Assembly (NCBI GenBank): GCA_964552795.1 | Contig: CAZKIO010000015.1 | Span: 1 to 64,000 of the forward strand | Length of the DNA: 64,000 nucleotides | DNA from: JAEUHZ01 sp964552795 | GTDB taxonomy: Bacteria > Planctomycetota > UBA1135 > GCA-002686595 | Direction: 5' to 3' | Shown: positions 63,396 through 64,000 of the stretch, piece after piece | Layout of the letters: each line of letters starts with the position of its first letter | How positions within the stretch are numbered: the first letter of the stretch is position 1 | Position numbers and translations under genes: made by a program | Notes under the pieces: model-generated | What the model was told of the DNA's origin: nothing | Database searches by the model: none | Seen by the model: only the letters and a program-made list of their open reading frames with translations

Positions 63396-64000
63396 TTGTC
63401 TCCCCGTCGCATTCCGATCCTCGCGCGCCTGTCGGGCGCCGTCGCGCTGGCCGGCCTGTGCGCCTGCCCCTCCGCGCCGCGGCCGGTAGCACACGGTCCC
63501 AGCGTCGTCGTGATCGCGATCGACACGCTGCGTGCCGACCGGCTGTCGTGCCAGGGCGGCCGCGCGGGCCTGACGCCGCGCCTCGACGCGCTGGCCGCGC
63601 GCAGCACGCGGTTCTCGGCGGCCTTCGCGCACGCCTCCTGGACGCTGCCTTCGTTCTCCTCGCTGTTCACGTCGCTGCCGCCCGAAGCGCACGGTGCGGG
63701 CGGCAACGTGCGGACGGGCTGGTGCCGCCTGGACGACGAGCACGTGACGCTCGCCGAGCGCTTCCGCGACGCGGGCTGGCGCACCGCCGCCGTGGTGAAC
63801 GTGGATTTCCTGACCGAGCCTTTCGGAACGGTGCAGGGGTTCGACCACGTCGACGCCCGGGTCTACGCCGACAACGAGCACGTGCGCCGCGCGGAGCAGA
63901 CCACGGACGCCGCGCTGGCCTGGATCGGCGAGCGGCGCACGGAGCCGTTCCTCCTGCTGGTGCACTACTTCGACCCGCACGCCGAGTACGACCCGCCGAA
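63396..64000 (+). CDS. sulfatase-superfamily lipoprotein, truncated by window end
   Basis: An open frame from the TTG at 63396 runs off the window (201 codons seen). I translated it directly from the sequence. The signal (ILARLSGAVALAGLCAC) suggests a lipoprotein. The start of a sulfatase/alkaline-phosphatase domain follows: VVVIAIDTLRADRLSCQGG (metal Asp), LDALAARSTRFSAAFAHASW, then the nucleophile region TLPSFSSLFTSLPPEAHG and LLVHYFDPHAEYDPP. As in the gene at 46457 there is no C-x-P-S-R, and Thr occupies the nucleophile position. A TACCGT box ends 8 nt before the TTG. The 114-nt gap 63282-63395 shows nothing else. Confidence 0.82.
   Translation, partial: MSPRRIPILARLSGAVALAGLCACPSAPRPVAHGPSVVVIAIDTLRADRLSCQGGRAGLTPRLDALAARSTRFSAAFAHASWTLPSFSSLFTSLPPEAHGAGGNVRTGWCRLDDEHVTLAERFRDAGWRTAAVVNVDFLTEPFGTVQGFDHVDARVYADNEHVRRAEQTTDAALAWIGERRTEPFLLLVHYFDPHAEYDPP

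Overview
The window is a very GC-rich, densely coded stretch of bacterial chromosome. It most likely comes from a member of Planctomycetota, near the poorly characterised marine lineages. The evidence is paralogous exported HEAT-repeat proteins with a conserved PLPWN...GxLDxL tail, a recurring C-terminal domain on secreted proteins (ALYFQG / FGDGLRC / WYRN), a double-length UvrA, FG-GAP/ASPIC proteins, sulfatase-superfamily enzymes, and a kinase fused to a sigma-54 activator. I see no rRNA, tRNA, CRISPR array, integrase, transposase or phage gene, so this looks like core chromosome. Shine-Dalgarno sequences are rare, GTG and TTG starts are frequent, and several genes have a TAnnnT box 6-8 nt before the start codon. 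Four convergent gene pairs overlap at their 3' ends.

Layout. 0-5.3 kb: a MaoC-like hydratase, a small Cys-containing protein, and two tandem HEAT-repeat paralogues separated by a strong intrinsic terminator. 5.3-11.2 kb (minus): Nudix hydrolase, purM, an exported repeat protein, an alpha/beta-hydrolase-fold protein without its serine nucleophile, a membrane/spermidine-synthase fusion and a small TPR-like membrane protein. 11.3-15.2 kb (plus): dxr, an rseP with an enlarged PDZ region, and a UbiA-family prenyltransferase. 15.2-23.6 kb: CCA-adding/poly(A) polymerase, a small membrane protein, a large FG-GAP/ASPIC lipoprotein, a HEAT-like protein and a TolC-type outer-membrane protein.

23.7-35.4 kb (minus) is a tightly overlapping block in transcription order uvrA (tandem fusion), XPB-type helicase, helicase-associated partner, tenI-like, thiL, tsaE. 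It combines nucleotide excision repair, thiamine metabolism and tRNA t6A modification. 35.6-41.0 kb (minus): aroA, galE, an NTF2-like protein, dacB/PBP4 and an inositol-monophosphatase-family enzyme. 41.1-46.4 kb: purC, mtnA and a small conserved basic protein on the plus strand; then a MORN lipoprotein, glyA and a HAD phosphatase on the minus strand.

46.4-64 kb is the most lineage-specific part. It is mostly exported proteins: two sulfatase-superfamily enzymes (one cut by the window end), two lamin-tail-like proteins, a five-heme cytochrome, an AsmA-like protein, a type-1 copper protein, an FG-GAP protein and a second MORN lipoprotein. Four of these exported proteins carry variants of one C-terminal domain. 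In the middle lies a 1617-residue regulator: degenerate Ser/Thr-kinase domain, TPR-rich region, GAF, sigma-54 AAA+ and Fis-type HTH.
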